Shown piece by piece: positions 1-8,905 of a DNA stretch of 54,060 nt (within the stretch, counting starts at the first letter, position 1; every line of letters begins with the position of its first letter). The notes below the pieces were generated by a model. That model made no database searches. It was not told the DNA's origin and worked only from the letters and a program-made list of their open reading frames with translations. The DNA is from CAZONU01 sp965370045 (GTDB lineage Bacteria > Planctomycetota > SZUA-567 > JAKLDR01), in the NCBI GenBank assembly GCA_965370045.1, contig CBDUSI010000013.1, positions 1-54,060 on the forward strand, read 5' to 3'. The position numbers were made by a program, and so were the translations under genes.

Positions 1-12
1 TTGGCTGGTTAC

Positions 13-32
13 AAAACTCCGGCTACGGAGTT
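13..32 (-). terminator. Probable intrinsic terminator after the STAS gene
   Basis: A 7-bp stem with a GCTA/TAGC loop at 15-32 is followed on the minus strand by TTTT. It lies about 20 bases beyond the STAS stop codon, so it probably ends the PrkA-STAS transcript. Confidence 0.55.
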
Positions 33-50
33 ACTCAATGCTAAAATGCT

Positions 51-347
51 CTAGACGATTTCCAAATTGAGGAATTCATGCAATCCGGCCAACTGGAAGG
101 ACCTCGCCGCCCGGGCCGAGACCTTCAGCACGAGCTTCTTGCCCATCTTGGCGGCCATGGCTCCCGTATACGAGAACACCACCAGATTGGCACTGCACAC
201 GTGCTCCGCGCTGGAAATGTCCAGTATCACCGTGGGGGTCTTGGCGGTCAGCAAGTTGCGGCACTTCTCGCGCAGTTCCTCTTCGAGCACCCACCCCAGG
301 TCCTTGTTGACCTTGAGTATGCCGGGCCCCTCTTCGTAATCAGCCAT
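51..347 (-). CDS. STAS-domain protein (anti-sigma factor antagonist-like)
   Basis: This 98-residue protein is essentially one STAS domain. The stretch VILDISSAEHVCSANL resembles the core strand and switch loop of SpoIIAA/RsbV-type proteins, in which a Ser or Thr is phosphorylated by a partner kinase; here SS or S-A-N could supply that residue. A purine-rich AAGGGG lies just upstream of the ATG, and the gene begins 24 bases after the stop of the PrkA-like kinase gene, so the two are almost certainly co-transcribed. STAS proteins bind anti-sigma kinases or act in stressosome-like switches. Whether it is a substrate of the adjacent kinase is inference. No anti-sigma kinase is visible in the window. 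A probable terminator follows. Confidence 0.8.
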   Translation of the reverse strand: MADYEEGPGILKVNKDLGWVLEEELREKCRNLLTAKTPTVILDISSAEHVCSANLVVFSYTGAMAAKMGKKLVLKVSARAARSFQLAGLHEFLNLEIV

Positions 348-371
348 AGCATCCCCTTTCCTTGCAGGAGG

Positions 372-2636
372 TTATCCGTCCTCGGAGGCGTACTTGTCCT
401 CCTGGCGCAGCAGGAAGGCCACCGCCTCCTTGGCGCAGCGCGGGCAGTAGCCAGCCTCTTCCAGTGCTTTCATCGTGTTCTCGGCCTTGGACTTCTGGTC
501 GGCGTGGAGGCTCTTTTCGTCCTCGGTGCCCAGGCGCAGCAGGCTGCTGAGCACTGCGCGCACCGCCCGGCGGCGATCGGCGTAGAAACTGCGGTGCAAC
601 TGGTCGTGTATCTCCCGGAAGGCAGTGGTGTAGTCCAGTTTCTCGCCGGGATGGTCCAGGCTCCAGGCGGCGGCCTTGGTGACCAGATTCTGACGAAACT
701 CGGCCACCTCGCCGTCGATTTCCAGGTGTTTCTCCACCGATTCGAGCAGTTTCTCGCTGGGTTCCTCCCACTGGCCGCTGGTGGGGTTCTTGACCTTGTC
801 GCCGGCCACGAAGGCGCGCACGTTGTGGAAGTAGTCGGAGAGCAGCCGGTCGTATTCGGCCTCCTCGACCAGCCCGGCGGCTCGCGAGCACTCCTCCCAG
901 AGCTCCCGGTAGTACTCGCGCCGGGCGGTCTCCACGAAGGCCGCGGGGTCGCCGTAGCCCTCCTCGGGCTCCAGGCGCAGGAAGTCGTACAGCGAAGTTT
1001 CACCTACCAGCGCGTCCAGCCGTTCGAAAACGGACAGCGGCGTCAGGCACGAATCGCCGCCGCCGGAGACCGCCTCGGCCAGGGCCAGACGCACCACCCG
1101 GGGGCTGGCCCCCCAGCGGCCCTCGTAGCTGGCGCAGACCGTGCCCTCGAACTCGGCGATCTGCTCGCGGTACTCCTCGGTCAGGAGCTCCGCGGCCGCG
1201 CCCAGCTCGCGGCGCTCGGCGGCGCTCAGCGCGCGCGGCAGCCGGCCGGAGTCGTAGAAGCGGGCCTTGTCCAGCGGCGAGAGCTTGCCCACCGCGCCGG
1301 CGACCTCGCCCTCGTAGTGCTCCGGGTCCGGCCGGCGCATGCGGGTGAGCACCGCCCACAGCGCCGCGTAGCGGGCCACGTGCGGGGCCACGTGGCGGCC
1401 GGCGGCCACCTGCTCGATGTAGGCCTCGTAGATGCGCGCCTCCTTGGTCACTTCCAGCAAGTAGGCGCAGGGCACCAGCTCAATGCGCCCGCGGAAGCTG
1501 TTGAATTCCGGGTGGGCCTTGAAGGCGGTGAGCTGCAGCTCGTTGACGGTGGCGATCATGACCAGGTCCAGGCTGGCCTCGAAGCGCGGCAGGCTGGCCA
1601 CGCCCCGCTCGCTGGCCGCTAACAGGTACTTGTTCAGCTCCAGGGGGCGCTTGAGGAGGTCGCTGTACTCCACCAGACCCCGGTTGGCGTCGACCAGGTC
1701 TCCCACCGGCGCGAAGAGCTGCAGCCCGCCCAGCAGATCGGGCAGGCCCGCCAGGCGGTCGGGCATGTAGGACTCGACGCCGGCGTCGGGCACGCCCTGG
1801 GGCTCGATGGTTATGGCCCCCACCCGATAGCGCTTGGAAATAAAGAAGCGCTCCACCTGCACGTGGCGCATCACCCGCTTCCAGTCCCCGCCGTAGGCGG
1901 CCAGCAGCGTGTCGTAGATGGCCCGGCACTTGGGGCAGACGTCGTCCCGGCGGAGGCGCTCGGCGCCCAGCTGCGCGGCGAGGCCCTCGTCGCCGGACCC
2001 GGCGGCCAGCCCCTCGAGGAGCGCCTCCCGCTGGGCCGGGGGCACCAACAGGACCGGGTTGTCCTTCATCTCGCAGGGGATGCGGCAGGTGATCTCCTCA
2101 CCGTCGACGTGGGCCAGGCTGTCGGCCTCCTCGCCGGGCGCGCGCTCGAAGCCCATGCGCCCGGCGCCCGCCTCGCGGTCGGCGAAGACCCAGTTGAAGG
2201 TGTACTGGGCGCCCTCGTCGATGCGCGAGTACTGCTCCATGGCCCGGAAGATGCAGTCAACAAGAGTTGTCTTGCTGGAGCCGTTGGGCCCGTGGAGCAT
2301 GACGATGCGGTCGGCCTTCCCGGCGGCGGCGAAGCTGCTCAGGTTGGCGTAGATCTCGCCCTGGACGGCCTCCTGGCCGTAGACCGCGCCGAGGCCGCCG
2401 TCAAAGGGCGCGTCGAACAGACTGAAACGCGGCACCGGTCCGCCGATGCCCGGGACTTCCTCGGCGCCAAAGTGCTCGAAGACGTCCAGCAGGTACTGGG
2501 CGGCGGTGCGGCTCAGCCGCGCGGGGTCGGCGGCGAATAGTTCCAGGAACTCGCGGAAGGAGAGGATGCGCTTCTTGCGGCCGAAGTCCTCGGCCGCGCC
2601 GGCGCTGATGCCCTCGAGCAGCTTGTCGATGTCCAC
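372..2636 (-). CDS. prkA: PrkA-family AAA serine protein kinase
   Basis: The protein has 754 residues and starts with GTG. It matches the PrkA/YeaG family: an N-terminal AAA-type ATPase region with Walker A GPNGSSKT at residues 116-123, an internal Cys pair (CPKC), and a long C-terminal helical part. PrkA proteins are usually about 640 residues, so this one is longer. A second CPRC pair sits near the C-terminus. Bacillus PrkA acts in sporulation and E. coli YeaG in nitrogen-starvation and stationary-phase responses; both kinase and protease activities have been discussed for the family. The usual partners (SpoVR, or a YeaH-like VWA protein) are not in this window. The STAS gene follows 24 bases downstream. 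A sigma70-type promoter is visible at 2679-2706. Confidence 0.88.
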   Translation of the reverse strand: MDIDKLLEGISAGAAEDFGRKKRILSFREFLELFAADPARLSRTAAQYLLDVFEHFGAEEVPGIGGPVPRFSLFDAPFDGGLGAVYGQEAVQGEIYANLSSFAAAGKADRIVMLHGPNGSSKTTLVDCIFRAMEQYSRIDEGAQYTFNWVFADREAGAGRMGFERAPGEEADSLAHVDGEEITCRIPCEMKDNPVLLVPPAQREALLEGLAAGSGDEGLAAQLGAERLRRDDVCPKCRAIYDTLLAAYGGDWKRVMRHVQVERFFISKRYRVGAITIEPQGVPDAGVESYMPDRLAGLPDLLGGLQLFAPVGDLVDANRGLVEYSDLLKRPLELNKYLLAASERGVASLPRFEASLDLVMIATVNELQLTAFKAHPEFNSFRGRIELVPCAYLLEVTKEARIYEAYIEQVAAGRHVAPHVARYAALWAVLTRMRRPDPEHYEGEVAGAVGKLSPLDKARFYDSGRLPRALSAAERRELGAAAELLTEEYREQIAEFEGTVCASYEGRWGASPRVVRLALAEAVSGGGDSCLTPLSVFERLDALVGETSLYDFLRLEPEEGYGDPAAFVETARREYYRELWEECSRAAGLVEEAEYDRLLSDYFHNVRAFVAGDKVKNPTSGQWEEPSEKLLESVEKHLEIDGEVAEFRQNLVTKAAAWSLDHPGEKLDYTTAFREIHDQLHRSFYADRRRAVRAVLSSLLRLGTEDEKSLHADQKSKAENTMKALEEAGYCPRCAKEAVAFLLRQEDKYASEDG

Positions 2637-2678
2637 GACGCCTCCCGCCCCTCGTCACTCGACCTCCGGGACCGGTTA

Positions 2679-2706
2679 ATGCTAGGGGCCGTAGGGGGAG
2701 TGTCAA
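2679..2706 (-). promoter_or_regulatory. Sigma70-type promoter of the prkA-STAS operon
   Basis: On the minus strand TTGACA (2706-2701), a 16-bp spacer and TAGCAT (2684-2679) precede the GTG start of the kinase by about 43 bases. Confidence 0.6.
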
Positions 2707-2803
2707 GGGTTAGGTGTCGGGGCTACGATTAAGGACTGAGGCGAGTCGAGGATCCAAGCTCGGAGTAGCAGGGCCGGGGATGCGAAAATGCTATTCCGGG
2801 AAA

Positions 2804-3331
2804 TCATGCTTGCCGCTTACCGTGGGCCTTGTGATGGCATTTCTCACACAACGTGGTTCCATTGTCAACGTCAAACCTACCTCCGGGGTAGTCGTCCCAA
2901 GGCTTGACGTGGTGCGCATGAAGTCCGTGCTTGGCCTTCTTGCCGCATTTCTGGCAAGTGTGGTTGTCTCGTTCCCTGACCGCGTTGCGCCAAATGTCAT
3001 AAGAAACGGTGTTAGCCCCCTCGTGTCTGTTGCGACAGCCGCAACTCCCGATGCTTCCGTACTCCAGCGAACAGGCATTCACAATCACGCGTTGTCCGCA
3101 GTCACACAGACAAAGCCAAGTCGGTTCTCCATTGGCGGTCGCCCCAATGCGCTCTTCGACCGTCAGGAGATCAAACCGCCGGCCAGTCCAGTTCTCTACT
3201 TTCCTTTCTTCCGCCCGGAGCCTCTGCTTTTCCAGTTGCGCCAAGATGAGGTTTGCCTTCTCTTCTCCAAACCTCTCCACGAGAAACTTTCGGCGTTCGG
3301 GGCCAATCTCAGCACTTCCGTTGACGTCCAC
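2804..3331 (-). CDS. HNH endonuclease with N-terminal phage-type zinc ribbon
   Basis: The protein has 175 residues when started at GTG 3331, which has GGAG eight bases upstream; an in-frame TTG at 3364 is an alternative. Residues 48-99 resemble the Cys-rich module common in phage HNH proteins (WLCLCDCG at 72-79 and SCGC at 96-99). The C-terminal part is a typical HNH nuclease: C126/C129, HAHH at 138-141, N157 and C162/C165 for structural zinc and the catalytic His-metal centre. It is likely a DNA endonuclease of mobile-element origin, for example a free-standing homing or phage enzyme. The coding sequence looks AT-richer than its neighbours, which fits acquisition. No flanking element ends were recognised. 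Confidence 0.85.
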   Translation of the reverse strand: MDVNGSAEIGPERRKFLVERFGEEKANLILAQLEKQRLRAEERKVENWTGRRFDLLTVEERIGATANGEPTWLCLCDCGQRVIVNACSLEYGSIGSCGCRNRHEGANTVSYDIWRNAVRERDNHTCQKCGKKAKHGLHAHHVKPWDDYPGGRFDVDNGTTLCEKCHHKAHGKRQA

Positions 3332-3364
3332 TGTCAAATCTCCGCTTCCCACCGGGGCCTCCAA

Positions 3365-3709
3365 CGCTTACGCAGAGAGCACAGCCGGCTGCGGGCGGGC
3401 GCTTGGCGCAACCGCTACGCACGGCACCAACCCAAGCGCTTAACCCACGAAAACAAAGCTTCCAGTTTTCTCTATTGCGGAACGGTCGATTTTATCTTCC
3501 GCCTCCCTGTAAAGCAGGCATTGTTGCCTACGCAAGATGGTAATCATCCTGTCAGCTCTTGGCAAGGGGCCGGGCATGGATATCGAAGCGTGGGACCATC
3601 AGCGCGTGAATGCTCGTCGGTGACGCGCCCCGAGGGTCCGGAGATACGTCCGCCGGCCGACCCTTCGGCCGACCGGCGGCGCGCGGCGTCTAGAGATAGA
3701 CTCATCCGG
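3365..3709. other. Intergenic stretch without a recognised gene
   Basis: No convincing coding frame was seen. A 7-bp hairpin at 3654-3671 lies about 40 bases beyond the stop of the PH-like gene and could weakly terminate it, but it lacks a T run. The rest (about 3430-3600) is AT-richer than the flanks. Confidence 0.4.
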
Positions 3710-4159
3710 TCACTCTATCTTCCCGCGCAGGAAGCTCACCAGCGCGTCGGCGTCGTCGGAGCCGATCCTCATCCTCTTGCCCTTAACCACCAGCTCCGCG
3801 CAGTCGAAGCCCCAGAGGTTGTAGGTCGTGCCCCGCCAGGGAAGCCAGTGAATCCCCCAGCCGTCAACCAACTTGCTCCTGCCGCGCTCGACGCTGCTGA
3901 TGTCCGCGTAGCGGATGCGCCTGCGGAAGACCGCCAGCGGCCCGTACCTGACTGCCAGGCACTCGCCCTCGTCGCGCACGGTCATGCGCCCGAAGCAGAA
4001 CGCGAAGAAGAGCACCAGAGCGGCCACGCCGGCGTGCACCACGTTGACCGCCGGGTCGGGGACCAGCAGCGCGGAAGCCGTGAAGGCCAGCGCTATCAGC
4101 CCCAGCAAGTAACCCAACGGCGCGCGCTGCGTGTGGCTGTATTCGGTTACGGCGTTCAT
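3710..4159 (-). CDS. Two-TM membrane protein with PH-like C-terminal domain
   Basis: This 149-residue protein has two hydrophobic helices (about residues 14-33 and 40-58). A soluble segment follows, with the pattern of bacterial PH-like domains: LAVRYGPLAVFRRRIRYADI, then LVVKGKRMRIGSDD and a C-terminal helix (DALVSFLRGKIE). The family is found in many small bacterial envelope proteins; no biochemical function is assigned. The start ATG overlaps the stop of a 56-codon ORF (ATGA), which itself overlaps the upstream 97-residue membrane protein, so translation of the set looks coupled. The whole set lies behind the sigma54 promoter at 4875-4890, divergent from a sigma54 activator, so it is likely the last gene of an inducible envelope operon. 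That role is inference. Confidence 0.75.
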   Translation of the reverse strand: MNAVTEYSHTQRAPLGYLLGLIALAFTASALLVPDPAVNVVHAGVAALVLFFAFCFGRMTVRDEGECLAVRYGPLAVFRRRIRYADISSVERGRSKLVDGWGIHWLPWRGTTYNLWGFDCAELVVKGKRMRIGSDDADALVSFLRGKIE

Positions 4160-4326
4160 TGCTCACCCCTCTCCTTTTCCTCCCGCCGGGAGGAAGTCCT
4201 GCTCCAGCGCGGTCCGACCGCGGCCAGCCGCCGGTCGACGGTCGACTCGCCACCGTCCAGCGAGGCCTCCGTCCGGCGCGGACGCCGCCCGGCGGCGATG
4301 CGCCGGGTTACTCTCTCGCGCTTCAC
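4156..4326 (-). CDS. Small Arg-rich protein, 56 aa, coupled between two membrane-protein genes
   Basis: A GTG start at 4326 overlaps the TGA of the upstream 97-residue membrane protein (GTGA). Its own TGA overlaps the ATG of the downstream PH-like gene (ATGA). The product is very basic and hydrophilic (it opens VKRERVTRRIAAGRRPRR and ends REEKERGEQ) and has no membrane helix. The double four-base overlap is the main evidence that it is translated; otherwise a 163-base untranslated gap would separate two tightly packed genes. No family was recognised. It could be a cytoplasmic partner of the membrane proteins or merely a coupling ORF. Confidence 0.5.
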   Translation of the reverse strand: MKRERVTRRIAAGRRPRRTEASLDGGESTVDRRLAAVGPRWSRTSSRREEKERGEQ

Positions 4327-4616
4327 TGCGAAGCCTTCCCAGCCCTGACCAGGTCGCGCCGCCAGAACGTCAGGAACAGCGCGCCCAGGAGGAAGCACAT
4401 GCTGACCAGCTTCATGGCGCCGACGTAGTAGAAGGTGATCATCGCCAGCTGCTCGCGGCCCACCGGCCCGTAGATGCCCGAGTTGATCAGCCAGTCGAGC
4501 CAGCCGGCGTTCATCGCCAGGTAGGCGAAGTAGGTGAACGTCACCAGACCCCAGCTCACGAAGAGGGTCTTCCACGCGGCCCGCGCCGCGGTGCGGACTT
4601 TCATCTCGGTATCCAT
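4323..4616 (-). CDS. Small two-TM membrane protein, 97 aa
   Basis: The sequence has two clear hydrophobic segments, about residues 15-34 (TLFVSWGLVTFTYFAYLAM) and 57-83 (MITFYYVGAMKLVSMCFLLG), flanked by basic ends. It starts three bases after the stop of the 71-residue ORF and overlaps the next ORF by four bases. No known family was recognised; it does not look like PspB or PspC. The context (sigma54 promoter and PspF-like activator) suggests an envelope-stress or membrane-condition role, which is inference. Confidence 0.75.
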   Translation of the reverse strand: MDTEMKVRTAARAAWKTLFVSWGLVTFTYFAYLAMNAGWLDWLINSGIYGPVGREQLAMITFYYVGAMKLVSMCFLLGALFLTFWRRDLVRAGKASQ

Positions 4617-4619
4617 CGC

Positions 4620-4835
4620 TCACCTCCCACCGCTGCGCCGACGATGGCGCGCCAGGATCCTCAAGAGCCGCAGCAGCCGGCTCATGCTGCCGCGCCGCCG
4701 GACGTCGCCCGGACCGGGCAGCGCGCCATGCTCCCCGCCCAGCGGCCCCGTACCCGACAGCTCGCCCCGGAAATGCCGCCCCCGCGGCGCCCATCCGGAA
4801 AGGGGCGAGAAGCTCCAGAGATTGATTGTTGACAT
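4620..4835 (-). CDS. Small Gly/Arg-rich protein, 71 aa, first gene of the sigma54 operon
   Basis: The ATG at 4835 has a strong AAAGGAGG eight bases upstream, and the stop is three bases before the next gene. The N-terminal half is Gly/Pro-rich (SGWAPRGRHFRG), and the C-terminal part is a basic amphipathic helix (MSRLLRLLRILARHRRR). No family was recognised. The strong ribosome site and position about 30 bases below the predicted sigma54 start site support expression as the lead gene. The basic C-terminal helix could bind membrane lipid or nucleic acid, which is a guess. Confidence 0.6.
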   Translation of the reverse strand: MSTINLWSFSPLSGWAPRGRHFRGELSGTGPLGGEHGALPGPGDVRRRGSMSRLLRLLRILARHRRRSGGR

Positions 4836-4874
4836 GGCCTCGTCCTCCTTTCTGCCTCTCTCACCAGAGCTATT

Positions 4875-4890
4875 ACCAAACTCCGTGCCA
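4875..4890 (-). promoter_or_regulatory. Sigma54 (-24/-12) promoter of the small membrane-protein operon
   Basis: On the minus strand the sequence reads TGGCACG (4890-4884), GAGT, TTGGT (4879-4875). The sigma54 consensus is TGGCACG-N4-TTGCA/T, so the -24 element is perfect, the spacing is exact and the -12 element has one mismatch (TTGG for TTGC). The predicted start is near 4865, about 30 bases before the first ATG. The divergent neighbour is a sigma54 activator, so the match is unlikely to be chance. Confidence 0.75.
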
Positions 4891-4998
4891 GCTAATCATA
4901 TTCCGTAACACGCTGAACGGACCGCATATACAGCAACGCAGCGGTGCTGATCTTCCAGTGAAAATCCTCACATATAGTGAATATGCTCAGATTGAGGC

Positions 4999-5027
4999 TT
5001 GCCGCCGGCTCGCCCCCCGCGTAGAGT
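4999..5027 (+). promoter_or_regulatory. Possible sigma70-type promoter of the activator gene
   Basis: TTGCCG (4999-5004), 17 bp, TAGAGT (5022-5027) sits about 25 bases before the ATG at 5052. The -35 element is weak but the spacing is ideal. An AT-rich stretch (4955-4990), where activator or bending proteins could bind, lies between this and the divergent sigma54 promoter. Confidence 0.4.
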
Positions 5028-5051
5028 AGCTGGTGTCTGAAAGGAGCGTCC

Positions 5052-6428
<1,377 letters not shown>

Positions 6429-6476
6429 GAATAGAGTGGACCCCTCGCGGGTAATAGAATGCCGGAGGACGAGATT

Positions 6477-7814
6477 ATGACCACCGCCGCACGGGAAGTG
6501 GAGAAGCTGGGCAAGTTGGACGTGGTCCCCTTCGCGCATCCCCAGGGATGCCGCGGGTACCTCTTGGTCGATCGGTCAAACAAGGAAGCCCTGGCCGTGG
6601 ACGTGCACCTCGACTTGGTCCACGAGACGGCCGAGCGCGTGAAGGCCGAAGGCTGGAATGTGGGTTACGTGGTCGACACCCACACCCACGCCGACCACCC
6701 CTCGGGCTCGGGGGCCATCGCCGCCGAACTGGGCTGCGCTCGCGTGGCCCACGAGAAAGCCAACCACGTCGGCGTGACCGTGCACCCCAAAGACGGCGAG
6801 AGGATCACGTTCGGCGAGTCGAGCGTGACCGTGCGCCACGCGCCGGGCCACACCCCGGACGTCATGGTGCTGGTGGCCGAGGGCGCGCTGTTTTCCGGGG
6901 ACTCGCTGTTCATCGGCGGAGTGGCGCGCACCGACTTCCTGGGTGGCGACGCCGGGCTGCTGTTTGACTCGGTGCACGCGCTGCTGAATGAACTGCCCGG
7001 GGAAACGGTGCTCTTCCCGGGGCATGATTACAACAACCGCATCAAGAGCACGTTGGACGAGGAGAAGCGCGGCAACCCCTGGCTGCAACTCCCTGATCGT
7101 GGGGACTTCGCCGCCAAGCTGCGTGCCAATCCCCCGCCGCGGCCGGCGAACATGGATGACCTGCTGCGCCTCAACCGCGAAGGGATGGAGATTGCAGAGA
7201 AGATATCCGCGGCCGAGGCCTTCCACCTGGTGGCCGCTGGCGGCGCGGGCAGCGTGATCGACGTGCGCACCGGGGCGGAGTACGACGGTGAGCACATCGC
7301 CGGCTCGCGCCTGGTACCTCTCGACCAGGTCGAGAAGCGCGCCGACGAGGTGCGCGCGGTCGCCGCGCCGCGCCTGCTGCTCTGCCGCACGGGGAGCCGC
7401 GCGGAGACGGCCCGCAAGTCGCTGGCCAGGCTGCACGTCGCCGGGCTCTCGGTCATCGAGAGCGGCATCGGGGCCTTCGCGGCAGCCGGAGGCGAAACCG
7501 TCAAGGGTAAGGGGCGCATATCACTCGAAAGACAGGTGCGCATCGTCGCCGGCGCGCTGGTATTCGCCGGAGTGCTGCTCGGCTTTCTCGTTCACCCGGC
7601 CTTTTTAATCCTTTCCGCGTTCGTCGGTGCCGGGCTGGTCTTCGCGGGGATCACCGACTGGTGCGGGATGGGGATGCTCCTGGCCAAGATGCCCTGGAAC
7701 CGGTCGAGCTCTGCATCAAGCGTATCCCCCGCCGGGGGCAGCTGCGCGGCCGGCGCTCCCAGCGCCTGCGCGGCAGGAGCGCCGCCGGAGGACGGCGGGG
7801 AAGGGCAGGGCTGA
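6477..7814 (+). CDS. MBL-fold persulfide dioxygenase-like protein fused to rhodanese and DUF2892
   Basis: The protein has 445 residues from ATG 6477, which has GGAGG eight bases upstream; an in-frame ATG at 6459 has no such site. The N-terminal metallo-beta-lactamase domain carries HTHADH (residues 69-74), PGHT and FPGHDY, as in ETHE1/BlrP-type persulfide dioxygenases and glyoxalase II relatives. A rhodanese domain follows with active-site loop CRTGSR. The end is a two-helix DUF2892 membrane segment (GITDWCGMGMLLAKMPWN) like that of YgaP, then a Ser/Ala/Gly-rich tail. The combination suggests handling of sulfane sulfur or glutathione/thiol persulfides at the membrane. It begins 48 bases after the sigma54 activator and may be co-transcribed with it. 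Confidence 0.85.
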   Translation: MTTAAREVEKLGKLDVVPFAHPQGCRGYLLVDRSNKEALAVDVHLDLVHETAERVKAEGWNVGYVVDTHTHADHPSGSGAIAAELGCARVAHEKANHVGVTVHPKDGERITFGESSVTVRHAPGHTPDVMVLVAEGALFSGDSLFIGGVARTDFLGGDAGLLFDSVHALLNELPGETVLFPGHDYNNRIKSTLDEEKRGNPWLQLPDRGDFAAKLRANPPPRPANMDDLLRLNREGMEIAEKISAAEAFHLVAAGGAGSVIDVRTGAEYDGEHIAGSRLVPLDQVEKRADEVRAVAAPRLLLCRTGSRAETARKSLARLHVAGLSVIESGIGAFAAAGGETVKGKGRISLERQVRIVAGALVFAGVLLGFLVHPAFLILSAFVGAGLVFAGITDWCGMGMLLAKMPWNRSSSASSVSPAGGSCAAGAPSACAAGAPPEDGGEGQG

Positions 7815-7860
7815 GGCGGTACTACTCGGGGGGGCGTCTCAAGGCTTCGTCTCAAGCTCA

Positions 7861-8697
7861 TCAGAAGAACCAGAAGCGCTTTTCACATGTATTCTCCCTG
7901 CTAATGTCGAGGATCTCACTCTCGGGATTGGGCACGAATTTCTCAAAGATTCTCCCCCGAGGAATTCCGGTGCCCGCTTGCCTCAACATCCAGTTCATCT
8001 CCTCCTCGTATATGGCATGCACGCTCAGAAAGGACACTCGCTTCCGAGGCCGGACCTGAACGCACCTCATATCATACAGCAGAGGATAACCCAAGAGAAT
8101 ACAACAGAGCTTTGTATTAGGGGCGAATGGACGTAGAGGGTCCCCATTCGGGAAGGTATGCAACCCGGATATGTACGCACCATCCATGCGAACGTGACAT
8201 GCGATGCTGGCCATTTGCTGTATAGGCCAACTCCATTCAGGAGACTTGTCGTCGATCTTCCAATGCTCTGGTAAGGCGATAACCAATTCAACATGCTGTG
8301 ACAATGCGCGTTCCTCCGGAGGAGCTGTCATGGCTTGGTCGCTGATACCCGCCGTTGCCAAGACAAAGAACCGGCGGTGTCGGGAGGGTGGAACTGCGTA
8401 GATATCCAGCGGGAAACCGGTGGCGGCTTCTGTCAGAGTGATGCCCTCGGGTTCACCGACGTGCTCGGCAATGTGGAGTCTGATCTTCTCACGGTCTTCC
8501 CGGGGATCAACACTGTCAGGCGCGACGACCGCCCGGGAGCTGCCTTCAGGCTCGGGCGCACGAGGCCATGGCCTCTCGGCGCCAGTCCTTTTGACAAGAC
8601 TAGCGGGCCTGCCGCATTCGGGACACGGGAAACTGGCACCATCCCAGTCCCGGGGGCAGTCAACGAGTTTGGAGCACGAGCTGCAGCGTACTTGCAC
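7861..8697 (-). CDS. SUFU-domain protein with N-terminal zinc ribbon
   Basis: The product has 278 residues with a GTG start preceded by GAGGAG. Residues 5-28 hold two CxxC pairs (C5/C8, C25/C28), a zinc ribbon. From about residue 70 the sequence follows the Suppressor-of-fused (SUFU) pattern: FVLATAGISDQAM, HVELVIALPEHW, SWPIQQMASIACHV, SGLHTFPNGDPLRPFAPNT and IYEEEMNWMLRQAG. Bacterial SUFU proteins are best known as immunity proteins of polymorphic toxin systems, and many stand alone. No toxin gene is adjacent, so its role is open. It faces the MBL gene convergently and has its own promoter at 8736-8764. Confidence 0.8.
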   Translation of the reverse strand: MQVRCSSCSKLVDCPRDWDGASFPCPECGRPASLVKRTGAERPWPRAPEPEGSSRAVVAPDSVDPREDREKIRLHIAEHVGEPEGITLTEAATGFPLDIYAVPPSRHRRFFVLATAGISDQAMTAPPEERALSQHVELVIALPEHWKIDDKSPEWSWPIQQMASIACHVRMDGAYISGLHTFPNGDPLRPFAPNTKLCCILLGYPLLYDMRCVQVRPRKRVSFLSVHAIYEEEMNWMLRQAGTGIPRGRIFEKFVPNPESEILDISRENTCEKRFWFF

Positions 8698-8735
8698 TTG
8701 AACTCCTCAGCAAATACCGTCCCCCTTCCACTATG

Positions 8736-8764
8736 AACATACCCCCACCCAGCGCCGGGGTCAA
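8736..8764 (-). promoter_or_regulatory. Sigma70-type promoter of the SUFU gene
   Basis: TTGACC (8764-8759), 17 bp, TATGTT (8741-8736) on the minus strand. The whole TTGACCCCGG start matches the promoters at 45066-45093 and 46342-46370. Confidence 0.65.
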
Positions 8765-8905
8765 GGGGGCGGGGTGGGGCGCCCGGGGCGCTTCATATAT
8801 CACTTCACATGCCTCGGAAATCCCAAACTCGCGTGAACTTTCGGTCTCTCCACCTCGTTAGGGAGAATGGCGGAAGGGTATCTTGGAGGAGAGAGGAGTC
8901 GTACC

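Noticed and set aside
78..1622. A 514-codon plus-strand frame
   Set aside because: It is antisense to prkA and the STAS gene with no recognised motif.
4620..4835. 71-aa ORF considered as PspB-like
   Set aside because: It has no membrane helix at the N-terminus and no leucine-zipper pattern of PspB.
7861..8697. SUFU gene as part of a toxin-immunity pair
   Set aside because: No toxin-like gene lies next to it; the neighbours are an MBL enzyme and a toroid protein.
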